From positions 23,305,309 to 23,369,308 of the forward strand of contig OY783193.1 in assembly GCA_963678675.1 (NCBI GenBank): DNA of 64,000 nt, in the 5' to 3' direction. The stretch comes from Xiphydria camelus (taxonomy: Eukaryota > Arthropoda > Insecta > Hymenoptera > Xiphydriidae). A program made the translations under genes and the position numbers. Within the stretch, counting starts at the first letter, position 1; every line of letters begins with the position of its first letter. Shown in pieces: positions 1-12,612 of the stretch. A model generated the notes under the pieces. The model ran no database searches, was not told where the DNA came from, and was given only the letters and a program-made list of their open reading frames with translations.

Positions 1-235
1 CTTCTTTATGTCGAACTACGACGTCATATTCCCCAATTAAACTCGGACCGCAGATAATTGTAAGATGTTTACACATCGTCCGTGAGTACAACGGCACTTA
101 CACCTTTTTTTTTTATGTGCATGAAATGCAGTGTAAGGAATATCATGTTCTTGAACTTGAAAATCTTCTGCATTCTTCATTGTTGTAGAATGGTGTTGAT
201 TATTATCAGATACATCACTATTTGATTGTGTTAAT

Positions 236-373
236 TTAAATCTCTCTCTTCGATTCTCGACTTCGTTCTGTACCAGTTTTAGCTATTGCCTTCGTCATCG
301 CTTTGGTTATCGCTTTCTTTATACGTTGCCTGTCACGAAACTCTTTTGCCCGTTGTTTTCCTGTTTTTGCCAT
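236..373 (-). pseudogene. Short basic ORF, probable N-terminus of a transposon protein
   Basis: A 45-codon ORF with a clear ATG reads MAKTGKQRAKEFRDRQRIKK and continues as an Ala/Lys/Thr-rich stretch to a TAA stop. After the stop, another frame continues toward the window start in a Ser/Asn/His-rich stretch, so the ORF looks truncated by a frameshift. Short basic openings of this kind (Arg/Lys-rich, with KEFRDRQR) are common at the start of transposon-encoded proteins in insects, but no conserved domain can be named here. Function is unknown, and it could also be chance in a Lys-rich trinucleotide run. Confidence 0.3.
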
Positions 374-382
374 AATAATTGC

Positions 383-409
383 ATTACACACACGCGCGCG
401 CGCGCGCAT
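383..409. repeat. (AC)n/(CG)n dinucleotide tract
   Basis: A short alternating purine-pyrimidine run: ACACAC passing into CGCGCGCG. Simple repeat, no gene. Confidence 0.85.
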
Positions 410-776
410 AAATCTAGCGTCTAGGATCCTTTCTTTGGCGTATCTGTAAGATGATATGAGAAGCCAGTCTAGAGGGCGCTGAGTTAGTTGTGAGTTGTTT
501 GTATTTCGTTTGTCGGATTTTCAGTTTTCCGGATTTTACCGCGTCGAGTGGCCGGCCATACGGAGCTCGTGTAGTCTGCGATCGGAGTAGCGACCTTTCT
601 CGAGTAACCTCCGTGCATTACTGTACATTCTTTCGCGCGCGCGGCCTCGCGATCCAGCCTCGCAAAGTCGACACATGGTCAACAGTTAGTAGACAGTGGC
701 TCGGTCGTGAGCGGTGGAATGGGGAAGGATGGAGAGCGGTGGGATGGGGCAGAGTCGAGAGTAGTGTAAAGGTCGA

Positions 777-1828
777 GATACACATGCTAGTTTCGAGCAC
801 GCAAGCATGCTATTTTCGAGGAAGTGCTCCTAGTAGCATGTGTATCCAAGCCTTGCTCGTATTGAGCATACTTGAAATAAGCATGCTCACAAATCGACCG
901 ACGGTTGATTTTCGAGCATGCTTCCTGTGGCGGGGGTGAAAAGGGGAATGGTTATAAGCAAGTGTAGACGGTGTTTGGTAATGAGCATGCTCATATCCGT
1001 CGCGTCTAGTTGAACATAATAAAAAATTCATTTGAGATGAAAAGGAATTTATTCTCATTGAATAAGACTCTATTTGAATTAGATAAATGTTCTACTACGT
1101 TCGTACTCGATTAAAAAGTTTGCAAAACATTAATTTAATGTAAATAGACTTTTATTCAATGTAAATAAATGTCTATTTATCTCAAATAAATTTTTGTCTT
1201 ATATATATAATTTTGTATTTAACTAAACCTCTTCCCTCAGAGTACTTGATTATGGCGAAAGAAATGTTTCTTTGGGCCAAGTAAATATTCATTAGCTATT
1301 ACTCTATTTTTGTTTGAATAAAAGAGACATTGTAATAATTAATATTATATTTACTTGGCCTAACAAAATATTTTTTCCGCCGTAATCAATTATACATTTA
1401 TTAACTGCAAATAAACTCTTTTCTCAGTATATGAAGTAACTTTGATCGAGCGAACGAAGTAATCGCTAAACTGACAAATTTCTAGAAAATCATAAACAGA
1501 ATCGAGGAATTTTACTTCCAAATTTGACCGTGATAAAAAATGAATCGCTGTTTCTCAGAATGTGACATACATTAAAATTTATATTTGCTCTTTTATCTTT
1601 GAGCGCGATAACAAATATTCGCCAGTTGCAGTTTTTCACGAATTACAGCCTGCCTGCTACAGACAGCCTGCTAGTAAATAGCATGTGTATTCGAGTGCTT
1701 ACTTTAAGCATGCTTATTTAGAAGCACGCTTAAAAGTAGCATGCTTATATCAAGCAAGTGTAGCAGTTAAAAGAGCATGCTTCTTTTAAGTATGCTCACA
1801 AGCATCCTTTTTTAGTAGCATGTGTATC
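777..1828. mobile_element. TIR element with dense AGCATGCT subterminal repeats
   Basis: GATACACATGCTA at the left end is the exact reverse complement of TAGCATGTGTATC at the right end. Inside each end (about 780-1000 and 1670-1830) the palindrome GCATGC, usually as AGCATGCT, recurs about seven times, and further copies of TAGCATGTGTAT lie inside both ends. Clustered subterminal motifs bounded by short TIRs are typical of non-autonomous DNA transposons of the hAT/P type, where they bind transposase. No ORF is recognisable inside and no target duplication was identified. Confidence 0.55.
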
Positions 1829-2481
1829 TGGATCTTTATGGACAGGGTCAAGATCGCTGTATGAGTGAGGCACGTGCGGTAGCGCTGGAGTGTGTGGGTT
1901 TCGTTACGGTTTTTCCGTTGCATCGAGCGCGCTTTTAGTACCCTCAGCAAAGAAGTTTCACTTCAAAATCAACAACTAAATCGGAGACCCAAAAGTTTCT
2001 ACTACTTAAAGTTGACATGGAATGACCCATATGTACTCTCAAAGGGCACAGATCGAGATGACTACGCGGAGGTTCAAATGTAACTATACGATTCGATTGT
2101 ACTAGTGGTAGTTTACGACTTTGCGGACAAAGGACTTGACAACTTTTTATCTCGCACGGATATTATACGTATAGATATAGATAGGCAGATAGATAGGTAT
2201 GCGCACACGCGAACGAAAGAATACCCGCGTCGTCGCGTTGGGTGATTAATATCTTCTGATGCAGTCTTCTTCTCGAGACCTCACATATAGCTGGCTATTC
2301 ACGTCACCACGCGCGCATATCATCGTCACGTACACTCACAATCAGTCGCATCAGGGGCCGCGGAGACCGGCTCGCTTTCGTGCTCGAAACGTATTGGACA
2401 TTGGTGAAACTGTAGGATGTGCCGGGTAATTATACCGATGACGTCGCTGATGTCGAGATTGCGTAGGGGAAGTTTAATATA

Positions 2482-4602
2482 TACAGGGTGTGAAGAGGTG
2501 TTAGTAGAAACAATTTGCAGCCGATTGAACCACAATATGCATAATCCACTTGTTGATAGTTTTCGAGATATTTTAATTTTTGTGTTTTCTTAGAAATGGA
2601 CTACCTTTTACTACTAATTGTAAAATAAAAAAGTATAATTTCGTTTTTGTAATTTTTTTTGCCTCTACTGTTAATACACATAGTAGTTCATGTTATGTAA
2701 CAAAAATTATGTTAAATAGTTTGATATGACAAAAATACAGCAGCTAAAACCTGCAACGGTTGTTAGAAACTTTAACCCAATTGTAGATTCACCAGAATTT
2801 ATTTTAAAAATTTGTGAATACATTAAACGTACAAATTATTTAAAAAACTTCTCTGCTTCATCGCCTTTCGAATAAGGTATAAAGAGTTTTAAGTAATTTC
2901 CTGTTACTTCCAGGAATAATACCAAAATAGCTCAGCAGGTAGGCTATCTTAATGTTCTCTAAGTTAGAAGATAAGGATTAGGAAAGTTTCTACCTGATTT
3001 TAGGACCTGTTATTCAATCCGCATAATTCGTTTCTCCTTCGGGAAGTTTCGTGATTATCTTGATTTATCCCTTGCTACTTGCCTTTAACCTTTAGAGCCC
3101 GGGGTGGTCGATATATCAACCAGCGGATGATGAATTCCAGATATTTATCAAAATTTTAAGATTATGGCCCGAAACTTGGTACTCGGAGGATTACGGGGTC
3201 AGTCATTACGATGCTGATGTCAAAATCGGTCTATTCTCAAATCCAAGATGGCGAATTAAATATGACGGATGATGAATTCCAGAAATGTTTAGAATTTGAA
3301 GATTATTGCCCGAAACTTGTTACTCGGGGGTTTTCGGGGTCGCTCATTACGATTCTGATATCCAAATCAATCTAATACTCAAATCCAAGATGGCGAATAC
3401 AATATGGCGGATGATGAATTTCAGAAATTTTTAGAATGTGAAGATTATGGCTTGAAACTTGTTACTCGGAGGTTATCGGGGTCGCTTATTACGATGCTGA
3501 TGTCCAAATCGGTCTAGTCTCAAATCCAAGATGGCGGATGATGAATTCCAGAAATTTTAGAATTTTAAGATTATGGCTCGAAACTTGTTACTCGAGGGTT
3601 TTTTTTGAGTCGCTCATTACGATACTGATATCCAAATCGGTCTACTCTCAAATCCAAGATGGCGGATCGAATATGGCAGATGAAGAGAATAGACCGATTT
3701 GGATATCGGCATCGTAATGAGCGACCCAAAAAACCCCTGAGTATCAAGTTTCGAGCCATATAATCTTCAAATTCTAAAAATTTCCGGAATTCATCATCCG
3801 TCATATTGTATTCGCCATATTGGATTTAAGCATAGATCGATTTGGATATTAGAATCGTAATGAGCGACCCCGAAAACCCCAGAGTAACAAGTTTTAATAC
3901 AATAATAACAATTAATACATAAGATACAAGAAGCAGCAATAGTTCTACGAAATAATTTTACCGACAGGATTACTAGAACAGAAATAAGGAAACGGGCTCG
4001 TATTTACATAAGAAGTAGAGGTAGTCACTTCGAACATCTCTTATAAACTGGATCAAATAAAATGTAAAATAAATTTATGGACTTTTATTTATTTTCCCAA
4101 TTTTTTATGAGGACTAAGTTGTGTCTGCACCTACTAATTTTTTATTATTCCTGGAAGTAACAGGAAATTTCTTACAAATTTATATCCTATTCGAAAGGTG
4201 ATGAAGCAGAGAAGTTTTAAAATAATTTGTACGTTTAATGTATACACAAATTTTTGTAATAAATCATGGTGAATCTACAATTGGGTTAAAGTTTCTAACA
4301 ACCGTTGCAGATTTTAGCTGCTGTGTTTTTGTCATATCAAACTATTTAACATAATTTTGTGACATAACATGAACTACTATGTGTATTAACGGTAGAGGCA
4401 AAACAAATTACAAAAACAAAATTATCCTTTTTTTATTTTACAATTAGTAGTAAAAGGTAGTCTATTTCTAAGAAAACACAAAAATTAAAATATCTCGAAA
4501 ACTATCAACAAGTGGATTATGCATATTGTGGTTCAATCGACTGCAAATTGTCTCTACTAACATCTCTTCAAAGAAATACGTCGCGGTACCAATCACCCTG
4601 TA
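2482..4602. mobile_element. Foldback element with TACAGGGTG ends and about 430-bp inverted arms
   Basis: The left end TACAGGGTG and right end CACCCTGTA bound two long inverted arms (about 2482-2930 and 4145-4602). Landmarks appear in both arms in opposite orientation, for example the segment beginning CTGGAAGTAACAGG at the inner edge. The centre holds a tandem array of a roughly 120-145-bp unit. The element has no ORF and looks non-autonomous. Ends of this type with flanking TA/AT suggest Tc1/mariner-superfamily mobilisation, which is inferred. Confidence 0.75.
3110..3900. repeat. Tandem array of about 120-145-bp units, last units inverted
   Basis: Successive units carry the landmark TCCAAGATGGCG at about 3242, 3383, 3525 and 3653, together with GATGATGAATTCCAGAAAT and a GTCGCTCATTACGAT block. 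From about 3680 the same blocks appear in reverse complement, so the array ends in a hairpin. It lies entirely between the arms of the enclosing foldback element. Confidence 0.75.
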
Positions 4603-4856
4603 TATTCCGCTAATAACTCGATCGGAATGAGTGTAGTGACATCTGAAGACGCGGAGGAACAGAAGAGACTTTTGAAATTAGTCTAATGGAGTTTTCTTCC
4701 GATTTAAATCGCATAATAACGGGAGAAGAGGTTATTTTTTGATAGCTGACCATTTAGAAATTAACAGGTTATATATTAATATATAATAACTATATAAATT
4801 ACCACTGTTTCCTTTTGTATATAATTTTATTGTAATATACGTTTCATTATCATTGT

Positions 4857-4880
4857 GCATATATATATATATATATATAT
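4857..4880. repeat. (AT)n microsatellite
   Basis: An uninterrupted AT dinucleotide run of about 24 bases in AT-rich noncoding sequence. Confidence 0.85.
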
Positions 4881-5216
4881 GTTGCAATTAATAAATCATA
4901 AATATTCTTCATTTAGAGATAAAATAAACGTTTATCGAGTACCCATTAGAGAATCGACATTTATTCTGGACCAGTACCTATAGATACTTTCTGTTATATT
5001 TGCAGTGTTTTATACAAGAGTAAAAAGAAAAATTAGTTAGAATAATTTTAAGTCAGCAGACTCAGAAATCGACAGAGGAACATTCAACGTCGAGAAGAAT
5101 TAACGAAAACGACGAAAGTGAACCTTTATTGAGTACTGTCAGAGAGAATCAACTTTTAACTCGGCATTGGTAAGTTTTTGCGAACATTCTTGACAATTTC
5201 TTACAGTAGAAATATG

Positions 5217-5365
5217 GGTGTATTCGGTTACAGATAATTATTTAAAAATTAGAAAACAATGCTGCGTGGAAGTCGTGTAGGTGTATTCGGTTACAGACAA
5301 TTATTAAAAAAATGATCGTCTTTTTCTAATAACTTCATTTAACCGAATATACCCACATCACTTCC
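5217..5365. repeat. Imperfect inverted repeat
   Basis: GTGTATTCGGTTACAG occurs twice on the left (about 5218 and 5281), and AACCGAATATACCCAC closes the hairpin near 5342-5358. It also shares TGCGTGGAAGT with its complement near 5365. Small MITE-like structure, noncoding. Confidence 0.5.
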
Positions 5366-5564
5366 ACGCAACATTGTTCTGCCAGATGTTAACACATCAA
5401 TTAGATATCTCTTCCTTGCAATCACATACTGTTTCACATGGTTCGAAGGAAGATATATCTTATGAACCTGTAATGATTTTATAATTAATGTTTCGATAAT
5501 ATTTACATTTTCCCCAGAACAATTCGTTCGTGAAAGAAGTCATAAAAATCGTAAATAAACAAAC

Positions 5565-5692
5565 TATGCGGTTTATTCACCGTTTCAGTAATTTTAACGA
5601 ATCGGTGGAAACCGGATATTATGTTCATAACATAGCATTCGATTTGCACCGATTTGTAAATTTATCGAAACAGTGAATAAACTGCACAGTGT
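5565..5692. repeat. Hairpin repeat
   Basis: A GCGGTTTATTCACCGTTTC block on the left is matched by the complement of GAAACAGTGAATAAACTGC on the right, with further pairing around CGATTTGTAAATTTATCG. Noncoding, MITE-like. Confidence 0.55.
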
Positions 5693-5734
5693 GTACGGGC
5701 TGTAAGCCAACTCTAACTACCGACTCGTTCTCTA

Positions 5735-5905
5735 CCGGTATAAATGAAAAATTTATTCTGGTCTTTACCAATCTATCATTAGAGAATAATCAATTTATAT
5801 GGTGTAACTAAGCATAATTTTAGTTATAACCATACATATATTTATTGAGAAAATTCGATGTAAAAATTGAGGGGCGGAGGGGGCAGACATAAAGATACAC
5901 GGGTT
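5735..5905. repeat. Dispersed repeat, copy 1 (second copy at 19660-19825)
   Basis: Shares long near-identical stretches in the same orientation with 19660-19825, including GAGAAAATTCGATGTAAAAA and GGGGGCAGACAT. No reading frame is conserved between the copies, so an interspersed noncoding repeat is the likeliest explanation. Confidence 0.65.
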
Positions 5906-6458
5906 CTCGCTGCTCACTTTACGCCGAGATGAACGAACATACCAACTACATGCTCACTGTATTGGTGTACGAAGCAGTAAGGAGCGTTCTTTAAAGCCTT
6001 GTACGGACAGAGCGTTCCAGTGTGCGAGCCTTCGTACACACGTACATGATGTCCCGACCCGAGCAGAACCGCACAGTTACAGGGACCTTGAAATTTACCG
6101 TCGGCTGGGCTTTGTGCAAATACCGACTGGTCACGAGTCGTCGCCACAAAGGGAAGTGTACGTGAGTATGAAGGCCGGACGGTGGCGATGCCAGCAGACC
6201 AGTGGCGAAAGCACGAAATGCCAAAATCTCGTATTGACTATTGAACGCAAAGGCGTTCCAATTTCTGTATAGATACTCTCGGTCGGAAGGTCGGTCGGAC
6301 GGTTTTATTTTATTAATTCGATAATCTCGACCGAGATTATTGATACTCCCACTCTGTCCGTTAGAGAGGTACATACCTGCGTGCAACCAAAATAGACGCG
6401 TAAACTAAACCCGTATTCCCCTTCGGCATTCACAAGCATTCTCGACAGTTTCTTAAGG

Positions 6459-6665
6459 TAAGTCTATACCGGGATACAACAATGTTGGCAACAAATTGGC
6501 AACACGATAATCCGGTGTTGTCAACATGTATCCCGTCGACTAGCAACACGCCGACGGATACTCGGCAACAGCCAGTATCCCGAATGTAGGTACAAACCGG
6601 GATACAAAATGTTGGCAACATGTTGGCAACACCAGTATCCCGTCGACTAGCGACAATTTAATTGC
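6459..6665. repeat. Cluster of GTTGGCAACA-type motifs
   Basis: ACCGGGATACA, TGTTGGCAACA, CAGTATCCCG and TCGACTAGC recur several times within 200 bases, in both orientations. The arrangement resembles the motif-dense terminal region of a DNA transposon. No partner end or transposase was found nearby. Confidence 0.5.
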
Positions 6666-6847
6666 TACTCGTAAACTGCGGGCGGCAAGACATCAAAGAA
6701 AGCTGTTGCCTGTGTTGCTTGTATCCGAGTTTCCCATTCGAAATGGGAAACATTGGAAATATCGCTCTGTCTGGCCGGTGCCGTCGACGAAAGACGTTGA
6801 ATGAGACTAGTGACGTTTCCTTTCGCTGATTTATTTACCTACCTACA

Positions 6848-7030
6848 CCCTGCGACTCGGATTCTGTCACTGATGACTTTTTAAAAATGTTATTTTTAAA
6901 CGTACTAACCAATGATTAGTCAATCATCGTGCTTTCTTTAACGAGAGTAGACACCACCGTAGCTATTGAGGGCATGAGAATTAATTGTTCATTGATTAGT
7001 ACATTTAAAAATAACATTTAAAAAAGAAAT
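6848..7030. mobile_element. Foldback MITE, family A, copy 1
   Basis: Inverted arms contain TTATTTTTAAACGTACTAA on the left and its complement near 7005-7020. The centre holds a GAGAGTAGAC block. Near-identical architecture occurs at 28784-28997 and partially at 60725-60800, which establishes it as a dispersed family of about 200 bp. Confidence 0.7.
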
Positions 7031-7039
7031 GTGAGGAGG

Positions 7040-10000
7040 AACATAAGAATGCAGCACAACATGAGGCGGTTTTAATAATTCCGAGGTTGTTGTAACCAAA
7101 TGGACAGACTATTCTGTCAATCGCTTGGTGATTTCAACGTAAAGTGTAATTGTCCTACATATACACCAGTTATTAGTACTTTGAAGGATAAGTTGGAACT
7201 TGATATGGGTTTATGTACCGTATTTTTTTAGCTATCATAAACCAATTATATCCACTAAACTATGGAAGTCACGAATTGGCATCTAGTTTTATTAGAAATC
7301 GTAGTGAAACCGTTGTTATACACTCAAAACAGTATAAAAATGTACGTTCTAGAGATAGAAGCGTCTAACATTGGAATGGTGATTTTGTGAAGAATGGAAA
7401 GTTTCGTTCGTGCGTAATACAGTTTGTGATCAGTTGTACTAAGTCCTGAAGCAAAAAATTTGAATACGACTGTCACCATTGAAATACCTTAAGCAGTGCA
7501 AAATTATTTAAAATCAGAAGTGCACGAGGTAATACGCTCAGGAGGTTCGTGCAAGGTATATTTAATTTTGCCAATATTTATCTCATCGACAAATCGCAAG
7601 ATTATAATGATCGATGTAATAATTGTTGGTCAACTTGAGGATCAGTTAATAATTACTTATCCCATCATGTAGTAAAGTTTTGCAATTCGTCGATGAAATA
7701 AGTATTGGCAAAATTGTTAGTATAAAAATAGACTGCGTACGAACCTCTTGAGTGAAATATCCTGTATAACTGTTGTACGTGAATATATATTGCATAGACA
7801 ACACATAAGTGTCAGAACTAAATAATACCCACCAAATGAGAAACATAAGTTATAGGGTATTTATCCTAAAGTTTAAATAAGTTAAAATAAGTTAAAATAT
7901 CCGCTTTCGTGCAATGTAATTGAAAGATCTTAGCATATTTGCCATTTCTAACTTTGCGATTGTTAATTTCTGCATCTTCCAACTATCAGAATCATACTAT
8001 AATAATACGCAACATTATAATAATCGGATGGCAAGTATTCATCAATTTGATCAGGCCCGTGCCCATCAAGTAGGTACCACTTCGACCATTGGTGGCCTGT
8101 TTTGGTATAGTTATTTGTTATTTCGATCTCAGTCACTTTTGTTAGGTTTGATAATACTGATTGTGAGTGATTTGCAGGATAGGCGACAAGAGATGTCTGA
8201 AGGATTAGTCGAAGTTCTCACGTGCCCTTGTATGCCTCTTATGTATATCACCCAACCTGAAAAATACTTACAATTAGTACAAGGACTTCGCATTACATTC
8301 GGATATCAGTACTTCCTTTAAGTGAAATATTTTTTTTGGAGGGAGGCAGAACATGATGTGCGATTTTTGTTGGTTTTTTTGTACAAGATTTTTATAGTGG
8401 TTCAATTACACTATAATGTAGATTGAATTATCAAACTTTTTAACACATTTAGATTTAAAGTAAACGTAGCAGCGAAAGAAGGATCTAAACTCCATCTCGT
8501 AACAAAATGAATTGTTTCCTCGTTAAACAAAAATCTTTGATTAAAAAAGTATTCGTTTGTAGGACTAAAGAAAAAGGAAATTATGACAGAAATATAAATA
8601 TCTATAGACTTTATAATGTAACTCCTAATAATTGATAAATATTCTCTGTTTTCAGCTCTATTAATTCATCGGTGATGCTTCACTATTTATCACATCGGAA
8701 CCTTCGCGTCTTTCGATTCTCGCGCGTGTGATCCGTAGAGAAAAGATCTAACGATAAAAGGAACCGTGGAGAGGACGCGGGACCTCACACCGAATCGTGC
8801 ATCCATGAACGGTTCGGGCATGAGATTTGTTTTCGTATAGGCACATGGGCGCGCGAGTGTGCGTATGTACTCGTATATATGCGGGTGCCGAGTCACGAGT
8901 CACAAGTTAGGACTGCCGAGTGTCAGTGCAGAGGACCGAGGAATTCGCTTTGTAAGACCCGGCCAGCTGTAATTCCCTCATGCCCTTAGGCCGGCACTGC
9001 ATTCAAGTGTGAGGAGTGACTTTTTGAAATCGAAATATTGTCTACTTCTTGAGGATCTTACGGATTTCTCGTTTCATTCTTTAACAGCCGTTTAGGACGC
9101 GATGGAATTTATATTATAGGAGGAAGCCACTTTAACCACGATTATCTCCTTGGCTGTGAATTTTGAGTTGAAATCGATGTAGTACTTTTTTGGAGATTAT
9201 GTCCCGAATTGTCAAAGTTTAATACTGACGCATGCTAAAAATTCACGCGACCAGAATTAATTGCATCTAAAGTTGCGGCTCTCCAACTGGAATTGTAGCA
9301 CATTCTAACTGTAAGAAGAAACGGGACGGAAAGTTTAAATGACTAAAACCCTCTCCTTCTTTTAATGTTAATCATCTTCAAGCTACGTACTTTCTTTTCA
9401 TCGCTTCCCCATCATTCAAACCCTCACAAAGAAATCTTTACAAAATTAATTCTTTCAAATATCCTATTTTCAACATTGTAAAATCAAAGGACACGTGCAA
9501 AGCAATACTCAATGCGAATCGAATCTATGATAAAATCACTTCTGCTGGTATGAAATTTTCGAGGGCGATGACTCGAATTAATGCTCGTGTGACTTATAGG
9601 ATTCGTCGTTGGAAAAACAAATGAATAAATTAGGGCGGGGTCAGTCTGGTAGCCGTTTGCTTGAGGCCCGAAGATTTATTAGGTATCCTTTCGCATTCTC
9701 CGGTGAGACCTTCGATGCTCAGTTAGAAAGGGGGGGGGGGGATGGCGCCACTATTTATGTAAATGAATTTCATAGATACTTATAAGATACAAGAGAGATT
9801 AGATTAGATGGCCGGAGCTTGCGCGTTCCCTTTGAGAGAATGCACATCCCTCCGGATGCCGCTGCAGGTTCGTGCGCGCGTTCAAGCCTCGCAGGCTTCT
9901 AGGCGTGTCTCACGGGGCCCATGATTAACATAACCAATATCTAAATATCCCGATGGATCATGACGTTGCGCGGCGCGCGTAACGCCGACTGCATCGATAC

Positions 10001-10430
10001 GAACGCACTAATCCTTCACCTACCTGGCTTACCATATTTTTCCATACAATAACCACGTCGCCGGTATAATATCGAATCAACGGGGCGAGACAAGTCTCTT
10101 CTTTTCTTCGAAGACTCCGTCCACCAGAGCGCGGCGCGCGGCTAGAGAGAAACCGTGATGTTGGTAGCGAGAGAAGACTGAGACATCGAGATTATCTTGA
10201 CGTAATCTGCTCCTGAATCGATACGGGTTGTTAAACGATTTACTCCCTTCTTCTGATATCGCTGCACCTTGCGAGACCGACGGAGCTATACCGTGCTGCA
10301 TACACGTATATGTATATACAAGATAATGAGATTTGTAGCGAGATCGAAACATAGATGTGCGCGTAAATACACAAACAGATATATGATGTAAATTTTGCAG
10401 CAACTTTATGAAAACCTAGATCACGGCGTG
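7040..10430. other. Noncoding stretch without a supported gene
   Basis: Several short open frames occur (for example 7920-8321 on the + strand), but none shows a recognisable domain, a conserved partner copy or convincing splice sites. Parts of 8690-9000 and 9800-10080 are GC-richer than the surroundings. A poly-G run lies at 9730-9741. I see no RNA gene. Confidence 0.5.
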
Positions 10431-11777
10431 CACGGAAAGAAAAAATCTAGAAATTTTCTAGGGAAAGTTCAAGAAAAATTACCGTGCTGTCCTGAATCAT
10501 GGTGCAAACGTCCAAACCAAGAAAAAGTCTGGTGCGCATGCACCTGAAAAAATTCTGGTACTGGCACGGTAAAATTTCTGTGAAAAAGAAAGACTAGTGC
10601 GCATGCGTTGTTCTTACTAACAAGGAGAGGCTGCTAAGAGACATCTTAGAAGTAGAAACAGGACAAAAAGAGAGGTGTAGGTAAGCCGCGGTTAGACTAC
10701 ATTTCGCAAATCGTTAAGGATGTAGTCTGTTGAAAATACAGGGAAATGAAAAAGACTAGCGGAGCTGCCTTGGGGTAGCGCGCTGTTAGCGACTGTCTCG
10801 CTAAAAGTCTGGAAACGAACTGCCTCTCGTACGCCTTCCTGCCTCAGACGTACCCTCGGCAAAGGTATATTATGACCGTGCAACTGCTTGGAGGGGATAC
10901 GGCGAACGATCGTGCGCAACTAGTGGTGAAGGCTTGAAGTTAGTCGGCACGTCTCTCCACACCTATACACGTTGACTGCCAGCCACCACCGCTGCCGGGT
11001 TAAAGTACATTATATGGCAGTCAATGTGTCTGAAGGTGAATAAACCGGCCCTAAATGTTATACTTACTGTTTATTGCAATTCTATACTTATAAATAATTG
11101 CTATAAAATACACCTGATGAAAAACATTCATATTGTTGTTCACTAATTGGTTTTGCCGAGGATTTCTATATTCTTATCGTATTTGGTACTGTATAAAAGT
11201 GCCGATTTTTCGCCGACTACTGCCACCAGGTGTCACTGTACGGGTGTTGCACGGTCCCAGTATCAAGGTTAGATACTTTCTCTCTTTACTCTCGGGTTAG
11301 GGCCGCTTCTAGATGATGAGGCCTTTTGGCACCCCATAGCTAGTGCGCCTTCGTGCGCGCATTCGTGCGTGGCACGAAATGGCCCCTCGTTAGACACGGC
11401 CCTGTCTCGCGTAGCGGGGCAAACGAACAGGCCCGAATGGCCACTCGACAACAATCGGCAAGAGATTTTCTGCGACAGCACCGGAAAAATTCCGGTACTC
11501 TAGCACCCGAAAATGTCTTGATTTTCTTATAATATTTAACAGAAAAGCAAGAAAAAGTATTTCGCAGCACGAGAAAATTTCTAAGTCACGGAAATTTTAC
11601 TGTGCTATTCAAGAATTTTTGTTCTGCAGTGCAGTAAAAATTCTAGCATGTACAGTAATTATTCCAGTTTAACTGTGAATTTTTCCTTCATTCACCAAGA
11701 AAAATCCCAGAAAGTGCCGCTTGCACCACGATTACAGTGCCAAGCACGGTAATTTTTCCTGATTTTTTCTTTCCGTG
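10431..11777. mobile_element. Non-autonomous DNA element with 17-bp TIRs
   Basis: CACGGAAAGAAAAAATC at 10431-10447 is the perfect reverse complement of the right end at 11761-11777. Both subterminal regions are rich in AAAAATT and CACGGTAATTTTT-like motifs in both orientations. Inside, about 10965-11040 has a small inverted repeat (TTGACTGCCA / TGGCAGTCAA). No transposase ORF was found. Confidence 0.65.
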
Positions 11778-12280
11778 TGCAGCAACTGTGTGTGTTTTAT
11801 GAGTCCTCCCTTGACACTATTATTTATGTAATTGAATGATGAAATTATGTTTCGGAATTAATAAGTAAATTTTAGACATTACTGTAATTCGACCAGTTAA
11901 ATTTTGCGTAAATTTGTTTACAACCCCGAATTTAAATCATGCCACGATCTAAATTTTATGTATCATTTGCAATTTACACTTGTAACAAATGATTTCTGTT
12001 AATTTGTCGTAAAAATTAAGGAAATTCAAAGCAGCTTTAACTTGACACATGCTTTGAATCAGAAACGTCTGACTGGGTAGTGCGATAATAAAAAGAAAAT
12101 AAATGTCGCGTCGTCCGGCAGATTGTTTCTCTTTGGCAATTAAACCGAGGACGTTTCAGTAGATTTTAAGTTCGCAAGAGATTTCGCGTGAGTTTGTAGG
12201 ATAAGCCTAGTTCCAATCTTGATGCGGTCTTAAGTTAAAAGAAGAACGCGTGGATCATCGGCGGATCGTCTACAGATTGT

Positions 12281-12612
12281 GAGGACTTGGATCTGCGACA
12301 TAGCAAATATAACATAGACGATTTTATGGAAGTATAGACGATGAGCGTCATTGTTGATTGGTCCTGGTTAGTAGGAGAGTTTGAGCAGGATCGACAACTA
12401 CAAGTAATAAAACTCTATAATTAGGTAGGTACGCCTGATTCTAACCAGAACTAGAGTGAAATCTGGTAAGAATTACAGAGTTTGATCACTGGCAGTTGCC
12501 GATACTGTTTAACCTCCCCTACCCAACACTACCAATCAACGCTGTCGCTCATCGTCTATACTTCGACAAAATCATCTACATTGTATTTACTATGTCGCAG
12601 ATCCAAGTCCTC
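12281..12612. mobile_element. Foldback MITE with about 70-bp arms
   Basis: GAGGACTTGGATCTGCGACA on the left is matched by the complement ending CAAGTCCTC on the right. Pairing continues through the TAGACGATTTT / AAAATCATCTA and CGATGAGCG / CGCTCATCG blocks. Noncoding. Confidence 0.75.

Noticed and set aside
5991..6386. 131-codon minus-strand frame
   Set aside because: No domain, and overlapped by another frame of similar quality. GC-richer sequence explains the lack of stops.
7920..8321. 133-codon plus-strand frame
   Set aside because: No recognisable domain, membrane or signal pattern, and no second copy or splice context. Possibly chance in AT-rich DNA, so not annotated as a gene.
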